47,682 bases of DNA from Methylacidiphilum caldifontis (GCA_945877805.1 CAMCSM010000009.1:1-47682); one strand, 5' to 3'. Shown: positions 37,814-47,419, numbered from the stretch's first letter. Numbers and translations are program-made. The notes: generated by a model from the sequence alone, not told the origin.

Positions 37814-37941
37814 TTCACCAACTTGGTGAATCTGCCTGATGGAAGAATTATGGATTGCATTCACAAATCTGCTTCGTAATCAGGCATTTATCCCATTTCT
37901 TGCATTAGAACTGGAGGGGCAGCCCCGATAGGTCGGGGCTG
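37814..37941. repeat. palindromic repeat cluster A
   Basis: Within the ppdK-MBL gap: hairpin TTCACCA/TGGTGAA at 37814-37830, inverted TGCCTGAT/ATCAGGCA (37833-37886 region), the 15-mer CCCATTTCTTGCATT at 37892-37906, GGAGGGG at 37913, and hairpin CAGCCCCGA/TCGGGGCTG at 37920-37941. The 15-mer, the GGAGGGGCA box, the CAGCCCCGA stem and a CACCA/TGGTG hairpin recur in cluster B (40374-40559). No gene is present in the 298-bp gap. Confidence 0.7.
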
Positions 37942-38049
37942 CAGTTGTACCCCCGTACAAATCTTCGACTTGGCCTTTTAAAAAAGCTTATCGGTTTTTG
38001 CATTTTAAGAGGATGAGGTTAGAGTAAGAAAACGGATGGGGAAACTCCT

Positions 38050-39003
38050 GTGAAACAAACGAATCGCCGAAAATTTATAACGACAACGTTAGCGGGTGGG
38101 CTTTTGACCGGAACCGGTTTATGGACCGGATTTTCCGATGCCTGGGCGGCTCGATTTCTCAGAGAACGATTTGTTGAATCCTTTCGTGAAATGAAACCGC
38201 TCGGTTTTTCACCAAAACCGAACTCATGGAGTGATCAACAGATCCGCATGTGTTGGTTGGGGCACGCCACGGTTTTGATCAATTTTTATGGGTTTTGGAT
38301 TTTCACCGATCCGAGTCTATTTTCTCGAGTCGGACTGGATCTGGGTTTGTTTACCTTTGGCCCGAAACGAGTGACTAAGCCGGCGCTTCATTTAAATGAA
38401 TTTCCAAAGATTGATTTAATTCTTCTCTCTCATGCGCACATGGATCATATGGATTTGCCTTCGCTCCGCTGTTTTTCCAAGCAGACCCCGATCATTACCG
38501 CAGCGAAGACGAGCGATATTCTTCAGGGAACCAGCACACAGGTCACTGAATTGGGATGGGGGGACTCAAAGCGAGTCACCGCCTCAACAGGAGAGTTGAA
38601 GGTCACGGCCTTTGAGGTGCAGCATTGGGGAGCCCGTTGGCAGCGAGACAGTTATCGAGGCTATAATGGCTATGTTCTTGAAAGAGAAGGGAAGAAAATT
38701 ATTTTTGGTGGAGATACTGCAATGACCTCCTCCTTTCGGTCTCTTGCGACTCAAGGACCTTACGAGGTCGCAATCATGCCGATCGGAGCCTATGATCCAT
38801 GGATTCGAGTTCATTGTAATCCAGAGCAGGCAGCGCAGATGGCCTTTGAAGCGAAGGCTCATCGGATCGCTCCAATTCATTTTAATACCTTTAAATTAAG
38901 CCGTGAATCGGAACAGGAGCCGATTCAGCGACTCGAACAGTTTTGTATTCAAGAGCCTGAACGGATTGCGTGGAGAGAGATCGGAGGAGAATGGCAGCTT
39001 TAA
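38050..39003 (+). CDS. Tat-exported metallo-beta-lactamase-fold hydrolase
   Basis: 317 residues from a GTG start. The N-terminus has a twin-arginine motif (NRRKFITTTLAGG) and an Ala-rich cleavage region (DAWA). The catalytic domain is MBL-fold of the UlaG/NAPE-PLD-like (COG2220) type, with SHAHMDHMD (HxHxDH), EVQHWGARW, FGGDTAM and APIHFNTF metal ligands. Such proteins hydrolyse phosphodiester or lactone bonds; substrate unknown. Export of a folded metalloenzyme by Tat fits. Confidence 0.85.
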   Translation: MKQTNRRKFITTTLAGGLLTGTGLWTGFSDAWAARFLRERFVESFREMKPLGFSPKPNSWSDQQIRMCWLGHATVLINFYGFWIFTDPSLFSRVGLDLGLFTFGPKRVTKPALHLNEFPKIDLILLSHAHMDHMDLPSLRCFSKQTPIITAAKTSDILQGTSTQVTELGWGDSKRVTASTGELKVTAFEVQHWGARWQRDSYRGYNGYVLEREGKKIIFGGDTAMTSSFRSLATQGPYEVAIMPIGAYDPWIRVHCNPEQAAQMAFEAKAHRIAPIHFNTFKLSRESEQEPIQRLEQFCIQEPERIAWREIGGEWQL

Positions 39004-39219
39004 CCCATTTCATTTATTAGGGATCTATCGGGAGACACTCCTCTGCATTTCAAAAGAATTTAAGCTATCCAGCAATTAGGCCTTCGTCAATGAGCGAGGA
39101 TTTGCAGCCCTTCAACCCCCTGCCGAATCTAGGCTAAAAGCTCCTCTTGGTTTTGTGACAACTCGGTGTCAATTTTGAACAGATCTTGAAAATAGGGAAA
39201 AGAAAGTCATTCTCTTGCG

Positions 39220-40236
39220 ATGGTCTCCATTATTTTATCGGCTTGGCTCATGCTTGGGGCGATCGCTCCCTTTACGGAAAGAGGGGTCACTGATTTTGAT
39301 GCCGTTTTAAATATTTTAAATCCCTATGGAGTTTGGGTTGAAAATTCAGTGACCCATGCCTATTCCTATCACCCTTTTTGTACCGAGGGGTGGATTCCTT
39401 TTGTCGATGGGCAATGGGTTTATTCGGATTACGGGTGGTTTTGGAAAGGAAACGAGTCACATCAATGGGTCACCTCCCATTATGGCTATTGGAAGCGTGA
39501 GAGCAGTGGAGTATGGGGATGGATCCCCAGAAGTGAGTGGCATCCGAACCCCGTCGATTGGCGAGGAACGAAAACCCATATCGGCTGGCGCTCCTCTCCG
39601 CTGAGTAAAATCGGTGATTTTACGGAAAGTGAAGAGAAACGGGTGCTCGATCCCAACGAATGGATTTTTGTAAAACGAGAAGATTTTGGAAAGCCGTTGA
39701 ACCGTGCCTTAGTGATGACAGGGGAAGAGGCAAAAACTATTTTAATGGATTCCTATTTATTATCTCATGAAATCGAACTTTATCGCGTTATGGCACGCGC
39801 AGGACCCGATCCCAAAAGCTATGAGGGAGCCCAACCGAGAAGGGAGCTGAATCAACCGCCAGCGACCGATTTAGAAAAAGTTCGTTATTACATAACGATG
39901 TCGCTGCCCTCTTATGAGACCGCAATTCCGATCGATGCAAGGCCGGAGCAGATTTACATTTATCGGCCCAAATTTTTTCAAGATAACGATGGAATTCAAC
40001 GCAGAATTAAAATTTGGAATAACCCGAAAGATCGCATAGAAGCGGTGGAAAAAGTGAATCAAGCGTTGGGGGTCACGCCAGAGCTCTCGGAGACCAAGGC
40101 AGAGCCCGTGGTACCGATTCAGAAGGCAACAGAGGTCCCAGAAGCCTCCAAGAAATCCTCGACTCCAACCGTTCCTCAAGAGATTAAAAAAGAGGAAAAC
40201 GGCCCTAAAAAGCCGACATTTCGCTCTCGATCTTAA
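39220..40236 (+). CDS. secreted DUF6600-like Trp/Gly-repeat protein
   Basis: 338 residues with an N-terminal signal (IILSAWLMLGAIA). Residues about 20-125 carry repeats of the type LNPYGVWV, GWIPFVDGQWVYSDYGW and SHYGYWKRESSGVWGWIP, characteristic of the DUF6600/WxxGxW-rich envelope proteins of Verrucomicrobiota and Bacteroidota. The middle is charged and the C-terminus is a Pro/Lys/Glu-rich tail. Function unknown; probably periplasmic or outer-membrane associated. The preceding 39004-39219 gap shows nothing recognisable. Confidence 0.75.
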   Translation: MVSIILSAWLMLGAIAPFTERGVTDFDAVLNILNPYGVWVENSVTHAYSYHPFCTEGWIPFVDGQWVYSDYGWFWKGNESHQWVTSHYGYWKRESSGVWGWIPRSEWHPNPVDWRGTKTHIGWRSSPLSKIGDFTESEEKRVLDPNEWIFVKREDFGKPLNRALVMTGEEAKTILMDSYLLSHEIELYRVMARAGPDPKSYEGAQPRRELNQPPATDLEKVRYYITMSLPSYETAIPIDARPEQIYIYRPKFFQDNDGIQRRIKIWNNPKDRIEAVEKVNQALGVTPELSETKAEPVVPIQKATEVPEASKKSSTPTVPQEIKKEENGPKKPTFRSRS

Positions 40237-40261
40237 TGACTTACTTGGTTGGGAGAGATAA

Positions 40262-40300
40262 GAAATTAGCCGCAAAAGAACGCATAGATCGCAAAAATAA
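40262..40300 (+). repeat. A-rich intergenic repeat
   Basis: AATTAGCCGCAAAAGAACGC then ATAGATCGCAAAAATAAAG starts 26 bp after the DUF6600 stop. It is another member of the TTAGCC/TTAACC family. Confidence 0.6.
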
Positions 40301-40373
40301 AGACTCACCATAGTCTAGTCCATCATCCTAAATTCGGCAGTTGAAGTCACATTTACCTCTCCATTAGCCTTCA

Positions 40374-40559
40374 CCCAAAGGGTGAGTCCTATTTGGAGGG
40401 GCACCGGCCCTGTGCCTCGGGCTACGGGGACGGCAGCCCCGACCTGTCGGGGCTGCCTTCCCCGTCCGATGAGGCACAGAGCCTGTGCCCCTCCATTTTT
40501 TATCACCATTTTGGTGATATCGTTTGCGAGGTATATCCATTCCCAATGCAAGAAATGGG
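40374..40559. repeat. palindromic repeat cluster B with a 100-bp near-perfect palindrome
   Basis: 40395-40494 folds on itself almost completely. Arms are GGAGGGGCAC/GTGCCCCTCC (10 bp), CTGTGCCTC/GAGGCACAG (9 bp), ACGGGGA/TCCCCGT (7 bp) and GGCAGCCCCGAC/GTCGGGGCTGCC (12 bp) around a 2-bp loop. It is flanked by CACCC/GGGTG at 40374-40386 and ATCACCA/TGGTGAT at 40502-40518, then AATGCAAGAAATGGG at 40545-40559 (inverse of the 15-mer in cluster A). It lies between convergent genes, so bidirectional transcription termination or a REP-like mobile element are options. ORF 40315-40599 crosses it and is not called. Confidence 0.85.
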
Positions 40560-40580
40560 TTAAATATGGTGAAGAGGATT

Positions 40581-42050
40581 CTAAAGGATCTTCTTCCAAA
40601 CCGCCTCAACCACCTCTTGAGGAATTGACATCTCCTCAGGCCAACCGCGCTGATAGCCCTCTCCTGGAAGTTTCTTTGTTGCGTCGATTCCCATATGCGA
40701 ACCGATATTCGGCTCCGTAGTCGCATGATCGAGACTATCACAAGGGGCCTTCGTAAAGATCGTATCCCGCTGTGGATCGATATTCGCACAAAGATAAAAA
40801 AGGACCTCGCTGGTCTTCTGCACATCCACGTGGGCGTCAACGATCACAATGATCTTCGAAAACATCATCTGACCCATTCCCCATAATCCATTCATGATTT
40901 TAAAGGCTTGATAGGGGTACTGCTTCTTAATACTGACAAAGACTAAATTATGAAAAACCCCTTCGGCGGGGAGGGCGATATCGACGATTTCAGGGAAATT
41001 CATTTTTAAAATCGGCTTAAAAATCAAAACACTTGCCCAGCCGAGATAAAGATCTTCCATCGGCGGCTTCCCCACGATGGTTGCTGGGTAAATAGCATTC
41101 GCCCGATGCGTAATACAGGTCACATGAAAGGCAGAATATTGATCAATCGGGGTATAAAACCCCGTATGATCACCAAAGGGACCTTCTTCTCGTAACGGCT
41201 CCGTAGGGTCAATATACCCTTCGATCACGATATCAGAATTTGCAGGAACCTCGAGATCGATGGTCTCGCATTTGATTAAAGGAACCGATTTTTTTCTTAA
41301 AAAACCGGAAAGCAACACTTCATCTAATCCATCTGGCATCGGCGCAGTGGCGGCAAAAGTCATCACCGGGTCTCCCCCTAGACAAACCGCAACAGGCATC
41401 CGCTTCCCCTCCTCAAAGTAACGTCTTCCATGTCTTGCCGCGACCTTATGGAGTTGCCAATGCATTCCTGTTGTTTTCTCATCAAAGATCTGCATCCGAT
41501 ACATTCCGATATTTCTCTCTCCTGTGTCGGGATCGACCGTATAAACGTTCGGTAACGTCACAAAGGGGCCTCCGTCTTGAGGCCAACATTTAAGCACCGG
41601 AAGATCCTTCAAAGTGAATTTTCCTGATCCTAAATCGATCCGATGAATCACCTCTTTACAGGCTCCTGTCTTCACCCGGTTGGGCCTCGCATGAATCACA
41701 TCGATCCCGTTTTTTAAAAGCTCCCAGGCTTCAGAAAAATTCTTCGGCGGTTTCGCCTTCATTAAATACGCCATCTGGTCGCTCACCTCTTGAACGCTCT
41801 TGGCCTCCAAGCACAAAGCCATCCGCTTCCAAGAACCAAAAGCGTTGATCAACACAGGAAACTGAGAAATCGAGCCATCGGCTAAAATCGGTTTTTCGAT
41901 CAATAACGCTTTTCCCCCGCCCTCTTTTTTCATCTCCCGATCGGCAACCACCGTGATCTCTAAATCGGTCTTCAGCGGAACTGAAATACGAACAAGCTCC
42001 CCATTTTCCTCTAGGGTCTGAATAAAATCGGACATCGAATCATAAGCCAT
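40581..42050 (-). CDS. UbiD-family prenyl-FMN-dependent decarboxylase
   Basis: 489 residues of the UbiD family. Visible family blocks: NAFGSWKRMALCLE near the N-terminal third, YRMQIFDEKTTGMHWQ and the conserved EGPFGDHTGFY region (catalytic Glu/Asp and prFMN/metal site). The enzyme decarboxylates an aromatic or unsaturated acid, in quinone biosynthesis or elsewhere. No ubiX partner or other menaquinone/ubiquinone gene is seen nearby, so the pathway is not fixed. Start MAYDSMSDF; a start five codons on is possible. Confidence 0.9.
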   Translation of the reverse strand: MAYDSMSDFIQTLEENGELVRISVPLKTDLEITVVADREMKKEGGGKALLIEKPILADGSISQFPVLINAFGSWKRMALCLEAKSVQEVSDQMAYLMKAKPPKNFSEAWELLKNGIDVIHARPNRVKTGACKEVIHRIDLGSGKFTLKDLPVLKCWPQDGGPFVTLPNVYTVDPDTGERNIGMYRMQIFDEKTTGMHWQLHKVAARHGRRYFEEGKRMPVAVCLGGDPVMTFAATAPMPDGLDEVLLSGFLRKKSVPLIKCETIDLEVPANSDIVIEGYIDPTEPLREEGPFGDHTGFYTPIDQYSAFHVTCITHRANAIYPATIVGKPPMEDLYLGWASVLIFKPILKMNFPEIVDIALPAEGVFHNLVFVSIKKQYPYQAFKIMNGLWGMGQMMFSKIIVIVDAHVDVQKTSEVLFYLCANIDPQRDTIFTKAPCDSLDHATTEPNIGSHMGIDATKKLPGEGYQRGWPEEMSIPQEVVEAVWKKIL

Positions 42051-42109
42051 GGGCTAAGCCTAACGGATAATCTCGATTTGCAAAAAGAAAAAACAATGAA
42101 TTTAGCCAC

Positions 42110-42216
42110 AGAGAACGCAAAGAACTCAAAAATGAAAAAACAATTCAGGTTAAAATCTGCTCCAAAAAAAGAGAGTTTATGAGACCCCATTTTATTTTGT
42201 GTTCTTTGCGTTCTCT
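42110..42216. repeat. inverted pair of A-rich repeats, 16-bp perfect arms
   Basis: AGAGAACGCAAAGAAC (42110-42125) and GTTCTTTGCGTTCTCT (42201-42216) are exact inverse copies enclosing about 75 bp. The right arm lies within the coding end of the debranching enzyme and encodes its last residues (ENAKNTK). The pair could form a long hairpin in the mRNA after that gene. Confidence 0.8.
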
Positions 42217-44069
42217 TGCAATAACTTCTCAACCCGCATCACCTCTCCTAAACTCCAGGCTTGAAACGGACACCCTCTTGCTTGATGAGGGAGCTCCCCA
42301 TCGGTAATTTCCGGATAATGTTTCTGTCCTAAAGGATCTAACCCTTTTACAAAAGGCTCAAAAAAACGACTCCTCACCTCTGCCTTCACCTCAGGACTCT
42401 CTCCATAAACTCTCAACCATGCCTCGATAAAAGGTCCGATCCACCAGACCCAAACGGTCCCTTGATGATAGGCTGCATCCCGTTCGACAACCCCTCCTTG
42501 ATAAAATCCACAGTAATGGAGATCCTGTGGCGAAAGAGATCTTAATCCTGCCGGCGTCCACAGATGTTGCTCAATCAGCGCTAAAACCGCTTTTGCTTGA
42601 TCGATTTTCAAAAGCCTCTTCGGCAATCCCCCAATCGCCAAAAGCATATTCGGTCGAATCGTATCATCCACCGTTCCAGAATGATGATCGACATCGACCA
42701 GATCACTTAAGGCGACTCCATTCCAAAACCGTTTTTGAAAACTCTTTTGGGCCTTTGTCAAAACTTTCTTCCAACAATCCTCCCAGCGCATTCCCACCTC
42801 AAGCGCATGAATCCATAAGGCCTGTATCTCCACCGGTTTTCCGATTCGTGGGGTCACCACCCAATCTCCGACCTTGGCATCCATCCACGTTAATTGGATC
42901 CCTGGTTCACCGCAGGCGATTAAAGCATCCTTATCCATCACAATTCCATAACGAGTTCCTGTCTGATATCCCTTTAAAATGGCAAGACAGGCTTGCTGAA
43001 GCGACTTCAACTCGACAGGAGTCAAACTCTTCTCCCACTTCTGCAAAAACTCCCCAACGACCACGACGTACCAAAGCGAAGCATCGACCGAGTTATATTC
43101 CGGCTCATTCCCTCCGTCGGGAAAACGATTTGGGATCATCCCTCGATCGACATACTTCGACCACTCCAATAAAATTGAAAGCGATTCCTCTCGTCGATCG
43201 TGAGCAATCAACATTCCTCGCATCGCAATCAAGGTATCTCGACCCCAATCCCCAAACCAAGGATAACCAGCGATAATCGTTAAACCCTCCCCTCGTCTCA
43301 CCAAAAAATCATCCACCGATTTCTCAAAACCGACTTTCGGACTCTTTACTGTCTGGAGTAACTTTTCTCCGACTAATCCAAACTCCAAATAAGCATTCCC
43401 GATCCACCCCATATCCCATTGAAATACCCCAGGGACATGAAGATCTTCCTCAAAATCAAGCCCTCTTTCTTTTTCCTCATTGTATTGGAATTTACGATAC
43501 CAAGAGGGATCTCGAATAAAAAAACCGTCCGAACGCATTTCAATCTCAGGACACCCCATATAAGGCTGCATTCTCCACGACTGAATCGTCTCGGTAACCT
43601 CTAAATTTCGCACTGAATTCTCATGATGTAAGGCATGAAAATCTCGTCCGGAAATCAGCGGCATGACCCAAAAAGTCCAATCCTTTTTTCGCTCCGAAAA
43701 AAGCCATTGAAGATGAACTCCGCTTTTTCCTCTCTCCATCTGAATCGAAAAAGAAAGATCGATCTCATCAAAAATCCGATAATTCCATTGAGGAAAGGGC
43801 TGTGCCTGAAAGGAAATCAATTTTACATTTTCCGTGGGAATTAAAAAATCAGGGGAGTAATTCTGTGGCACCAAACGGGCCCTGCGACCATCGGCCGTCA
43901 TCACCCCCGCCTCCATTCCATTTAAAATCAAAAAACGATCAGTCGGTGATCCCAGTGCATGCGTCCAAAGAGAATGATAGCGTCTGCTTCGAGATCCCCC
44001 CACCGTCCCCATTGCAAATCCCCCTAGACCATCGGTTACAAGCCACTCCTGTAAATCATAGGCGCTCAT
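42192..44069 (-). CDS. glycogen debranching enzyme (amylo-alpha-1,6-glucosidase)
   Basis: 625 residues of the bacterial/archaeal GDE family. An N-terminal beta-rich domain (GLGGFAMGTVGGSRSRRYH) precedes an alpha/alpha-barrel glucosidase domain with the hallmark GYPWFGDWGRDTLIAMRG, NRFPDGGNEPEYNSVDASLW and CGFYQGGVVERDAAYHQGTV. It hydrolyses alpha-1,6 branches in glycogen in the cytosol, feeding the sugar pathway that PPDK can run. It is a single gene; its stop lies in a repeat, so the last seven residues are repeat-derived. Confidence 0.92.
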   Translation of the reverse strand: MSAYDLQEWLVTDGLGGFAMGTVGGSRSRRYHSLWTHALGSPTDRFLILNGMEAGVMTADGRRARLVPQNYSPDFLIPTENVKLISFQAQPFPQWNYRIFDEIDLSFSIQMERGKSGVHLQWLFSERKKDWTFWVMPLISGRDFHALHHENSVRNLEVTETIQSWRMQPYMGCPEIEMRSDGFFIRDPSWYRKFQYNEEKERGLDFEEDLHVPGVFQWDMGWIGNAYLEFGLVGEKLLQTVKSPKVGFEKSVDDFLVRRGEGLTIIAGYPWFGDWGRDTLIAMRGMLIAHDRREESLSILLEWSKYVDRGMIPNRFPDGGNEPEYNSVDASLWYVVVVGEFLQKWEKSLTPVELKSLQQACLAILKGYQTGTRYGIVMDKDALIACGEPGIQLTWMDAKVGDWVVTPRIGKPVEIQALWIHALEVGMRWEDCWKKVLTKAQKSFQKRFWNGVALSDLVDVDHHSGTVDDTIRPNMLLAIGGLPKRLLKIDQAKAVLALIEQHLWTPAGLRSLSPQDLHYCGFYQGGVVERDAAYHQGTVWVWWIGPFIEAWLRVYGESPEVKAEVRSRFFEPFVKGLDPLGQKHYPEITDGELPHQARGCPFQAWSLGEVMRVEKLLQENAKNTK

Positions 44070-44175
44070 CGCCCTATCTTGTCCTTTCTGGAAAATAAAT
44101 GCACGCTTTTAATTCTTTTGCGATCCCACTAACTGGTCAGTAAGAGGGTGCAGGACAAAAATGGGTTTATATATT

Positions 44176-45090
44176 TTAGGAAGTTTTCTTCACCATTTTC
44201 CTTAGAATTTTCTGGGCGAGTTGGTGGCCTAACTCAGAGGGATTATCGGAGTTCGAAGACTCCTTTTCTCGATGCTGTTTATTTTTGCCATCAGACCAAA
44301 ACCCTTCGAGGTGAAAGAGCTTTCCATCGGTTGAGGCCAGTGCGGCGATCGGCTGGGCGCACCCGCCGCCCAAGGAGAGAAGAAAGGAGCGCTCGGCGGT
44401 CACATGGGCTCTCGTGATCGGGCATTCGAGGGGGAGCAGCAGGGAGATCTGCGGATCGTTCTGACGCATCTGAATTCCGAGAGCCCCTTGACCGGGGGCG
44501 GGAAGCATTTGGCTTGCCTGGAGAGGTGTTAAGAAGAGGTTTTGAACATCGGGACGAAGTCGATTTAATCCTGCTTCGGCGAGAATGATTCCCACCCACT
44601 CGTTGTTTTCTCGAAGCTTGCGTAGCCGGGTATCGATATTGCCGCGAATATCGACGATTTGAAGATCCGGACGAAGGAGTGAAATTTGGGTGATTCGGCG
44701 TGGACTTCCGGTCGCAAGAACGGAGTTCAACGGAAGGGTGAGGAGGGAATAGTTCTCTTTCGTGATCAAAAGATCCCAAGGAGATTCACGCTCAGGGATA
44801 ATCGCAATCGTGAGGCCGTGCGGATCTTCGACCGGAAGGTCTTTGAGGCTGTGAACCGCAAGGTCGATCTCACGGTTGAGGAGGGCCTCTTCGAGTTCTT
44901 TGGTGAAGATCCCTTTTCCGGCCGGAAGCTCTTTTTGAGATTGTAAGGCCCAAGTATCGCCGGTGGTTTTAATGATCTTGAGATCGATCTGCCAATCCGG
45001 AAGCAGGGATTGAATTCGCGCTTGAAAGAGTTTCGTTTGCGTTAGTGCCAGGGGAGATCCCCGAGTGCCAATGACGAGTTTCTGGTGCAT
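44176..45090 (-). CDS. hemC: porphobilinogen deaminase (hydroxymethylbilane synthase)
   Basis: 304 residues. Family motifs: VIGTRGSPLALTQT at the N-terminus, HSLKDLPVEDP, TGSPRRITQ and SLGGGCAQPIAALA with the cofactor-binding Cys. It joins four porphobilinogen units into hydroxymethylbilane for haem synthesis. I prefer ATG 45090 over the track's 45114, because the eight extra residues are encoded by the neighbouring repeat. No strong ribosome-binding site is seen at either. Confidence 0.94.
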   Translation of the reverse strand: MHQKLVIGTRGSPLALTQTKLFQARIQSLLPDWQIDLKIIKTTGDTWALQSQKELPAGKGIFTKELEEALLNREIDLAVHSLKDLPVEDPHGLTIAIIPERESPWDLLITKENYSLLTLPLNSVLATGSPRRITQISLLRPDLQIVDIRGNIDTRLRKLRENNEWVGIILAEAGLNRLRPDVQNLFLTPLQASQMLPAPGQGALGIQMRQNDPQISLLLPLECPITRAHVTAERSFLLSLGGGCAQPIAALASTDGKLFHLEGFWSDGKNKQHREKESSNSDNPSELGHQLAQKILRKMVKKTS

Positions 45091-45104
45091 AAAAGACAGT
45101 GGAT

Positions 45105-45198
45105 TTACCGCCAAGAAAATTCAAAGAAACGCCAAAACAATTCTTTTTCTGTTTTAAAAAAACCTTTGTATTTTCTTTGCCTTTGACTTGGCGGTTAA
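45105..45198. repeat. inverted pair of A-rich repeats
   Basis: TTTACCGCCAAGAAAATTC (left) and, inverted, CTTGGCGGTTAAA (right; 9-bp perfect core ACCGCCAAG/CTTGGCGGT at 45107-45115 and 45187-45195) enclose about 70 bp between ftsH and hemC. Transcribed after ftsH it would form a large hairpin. Confidence 0.75.
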
Positions 45199-45209
45199 AA
45201 TTTCTTGTT

Positions 45210-47300
45210 TTATGCCGGAGCGCCCTGGAAGCCAGGGAGGAGTCCATCATCCTTTTTTGGCACGGTCACGGGAGGATTCACAGGGAGCGGCTCGGAAGGG
45301 GTTGGATTCGCCGGGGGATCGATCTTTTTGATCGGAGGATTGCTCATTTTTCCCTCTTTAATCAAATCGATGACATTCTGTCCGTCGAGAACTTCGTAGT
45401 CTAAAAGCGCTTGTGTGATCAGTTCCATTTTTTCTCGATTCGTCAGAATCAGCTCTTTAGCACGAGCATAGGCAGAGCTGACGAGTTCGAGAACCTCTTT
45501 GTCGATCAATTGAGCAGTCGCTTCGCTATAGCTTCGTTGGGAGCTGAGATCGCGTCCGAGGAAGGTCATATTGGAGTCGGCGCCGTAGTGGATCATTCCG
45601 AGCTTCTCGCTCATTCCCCAATCGCAGACCATCTTCTTTGCATACCAGGTGGCCATGTTAATATCCCCTGAGGCTCCACTACTGATATCGCCAATGAAGA
45701 TCTCTTCGGCGACTCGTCCCCCCATGGTGACGCAAAGATCATCAATAATTTTCCGGCGGGAGTGACCGAGAAGATCCTCTTTAGGAAGCATCATCGTGAC
45801 GCCAAGGGCAGGACCCCGAGGGATGATCGAGACTTTATGAAGAGGATCGGTATGTTCGAGGAGAACATTGAGGAGGGCATGACCGGCTTCATGATACGCG
45901 GTGATCTTTTTCTGCTCTTCCGTCATCGCCATGCTGCGGCGTTCACGTCCCCAGCGAACCTTATCGCGGGATTCTTCAAGCTCACTTTGACCGATCGACT
46001 CTTTGCCACGACGAACAGCAAGCAGGGCCGCTTCGTTGAGAAGATTGGCAAGTTCGGCTCCGGAGAAACCAGGGGTTCCTCGAGCGATGAGTCCGAGTTC
46101 TGCTTTGACATCGAGTTTCACTTTATTGGCGTGAACCTTTAAAATCTCTTCTCGACCTTTAATATCCGGAAGATTGATCATCACTTCGCGATCGAAACGG
46201 CCGGGACGAAGTAAGGCGGGATCGAGGACATCTTTTCGGTTGGTAGCAGCAATCATGATGATCCCCTCTTGGGTATCGATTCCATCCATCTCAACGAGCA
46301 TGGCATTGAGTGTTTGCTCGCGTTCATCGTGACCCCCTCCCATGCCGCTTCCACGGGCACGTCCGACGGCATCGATTTCATCGATGAAGATTAGACAAGG
46401 GGCGTTTTTACGGCCTTGTTCAAACATATCGCGAACACGAGAGGCGCCGACACCGACAAACATTTCAACGAAATCGGAACCACTGATACTAAAGAAGGGG
46501 ACATCGGCTTCGCCGGCGATCGCTTTAGCGATCAAGGTTTTTCCAGTACCAGGAGGGCCTACCATCAAAATTCCTTTAGGAATTCGACCGCCGAGTTTGG
46601 AGAATTTTTTAGGATCCTTGAGGAAGTCGACGATCTCATGGACCTCATCTTTGGCCTCTTCGACCCCGGCGACATCCTTGAAGGTGATCTTCTTTTTATC
46701 GCGTGAGAGGAGTTTGGCGCGGCTTTTGCCGAAGCTGAAGGCCCCTTTGCCGGCCATTTTGATCTGTTGACGGAAAAGGAAATAGAGAATCACAATGAAG
46801 AGAATAAAGGGAAGGGTGCTGATGAGCATCTGCTCCCATTTATGTTCATTGAGTTTCGAGTCGAGATCCGGATACCCGTTGCTCGCAAGGAAGGTGTTGA
46901 GATCTCGATTCCAATCAGTATCAATGATCGTTTGAAAATTGGTGGAAACAATCTTTCCTGTTTTCTCCTCTTTTTTAAGATATTTTCCTTCGAGATAGGA
47001 TTTGCCGGTATTTTCTCGAACAAAGGCAAGAGATTCGATCGTTTTTTGACCGCTTTCCTTTTGAAGGCGAACCATCTCTTTAAACTTAGAGAGTTGAATC
47101 TCATCCGTAACCCCGATCGGTTGTTGGAAGAAGTAAAAGGCGAGGACAATGGCGGCGAAGCAGGAGATAAAAAGGAATACCCCTTTCATCGACTCGTTAT
47201 CCCCATCTCCATCATTGGAGTTTTGTGGTTTCTGGCGCTTACGTACTGGCGGTTTTTCGGTTTTCGACTTCTTAGGAAACTTGATTTCTGAATCAGACAT
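45210..47300 (-). CDS. ftsH: ATP-dependent zinc metalloprotease
   Basis: About 696 residues from [10 protein letters not shown]-terminal basic tail, membrane helix ([18 protein letters not shown]), periplasmic loop, second helix ([18 protein letters not shown]). The AAA module has [16 protein letters not shown] and [17 protein letters not shown], and the peptidase has Zn site HEAGHALL. It degrades membrane and short-lived cytosolic proteins as a hexamer. The track start (47357) adds 19 residues that do not look native. The C-terminal Pro-rich tail is longer than in E. coli. Confidence 0.95.
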   Translation of the reverse strand: MSDSEIKFPKKSKTEKPPVRKRQKPQNSNDGDGDNESMKGVFLFISCFAAIVLAFYFFQQPIGVTDEIQLSKFKEMVRLQKESGQKTIESLAFVRENTGKSYLEGKYLKKEEKTGKIVSTNFQTIIDTDWNRDLNTFLASNGYPDLDSKLNEHKWEQMLISTLPFILFIVILYFLFRQQIKMAGKGAFSFGKSRAKLLSRDKKKITFKDVAGVEEAKDEVHEIVDFLKDPKKFSKLGGRIPKGILMVGPPGTGKTLIAKAIAGEADVPFFSISGSDFVEMFVGVGASRVRDMFEQGRKNAPCLIFIDEIDAVGRARGSGMGGGHDEREQTLNAMLVEMDGIDTQEGIIMIAATNRKDVLDPALLRPGRFDREVMINLPDIKGREEILKVHANKVKLDVKAELGLIARGTPGFSGAELANLLNEAALLAVRRGKESIGQSELEESRDKVRWGRERRSMAMTEEQKKITAYHEAGHALLNVLLEHTDPLHKVSIIPRGPALGVTMMLPKEDLLGHSRRKIIDDLCVTMGGRVAEEIFIGDISSGASGDINMATWYAKKMVCDWGMSEKLGMIHYGADSNMTFLGRDLSSQRSYSEATAQLIDKEVLELVSSAYARAKELILTNREKMELITQALLDYEVLDGQNVIDLIKEGKMSNPPIKKIDPPANPTPSEPLPVNPPVTVPKKDDGLLPGFQGAPA

Positions 47301-47391
47301 AGGGGAGAACGTAGGGGCTCTAAAGGGGAATGCAAATCCGAAATCAACAAACTGCATTCAACCCGTTTTTGTCACAGAACAAAAAAAAATG

Positions 47392-47419
47392 TTGACGAGG
47401 ATTTATTATTGAGTAATCT
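47392..47419 (+). promoter_or_regulatory. possible sigma70-type promoter
   Basis: TTGACG (47392-47397) and TAATCT (47414-47419) are 16 bp apart upstream of the last gene, leaving a leader of about 100 nt. The leader contains an inverted repeat CTCCCGT/ACGGGAG (47464-47470 and 47486-47492). The -10 match is weak. Confidence 0.35.

Noticed and set aside
40315-40599. 94-codon minus-strand ORF between the DUF6600 and ubiD genes
   Set aside because: It reads through the 100-bp palindrome and repeats; composition follows the palindrome, not a protein family.
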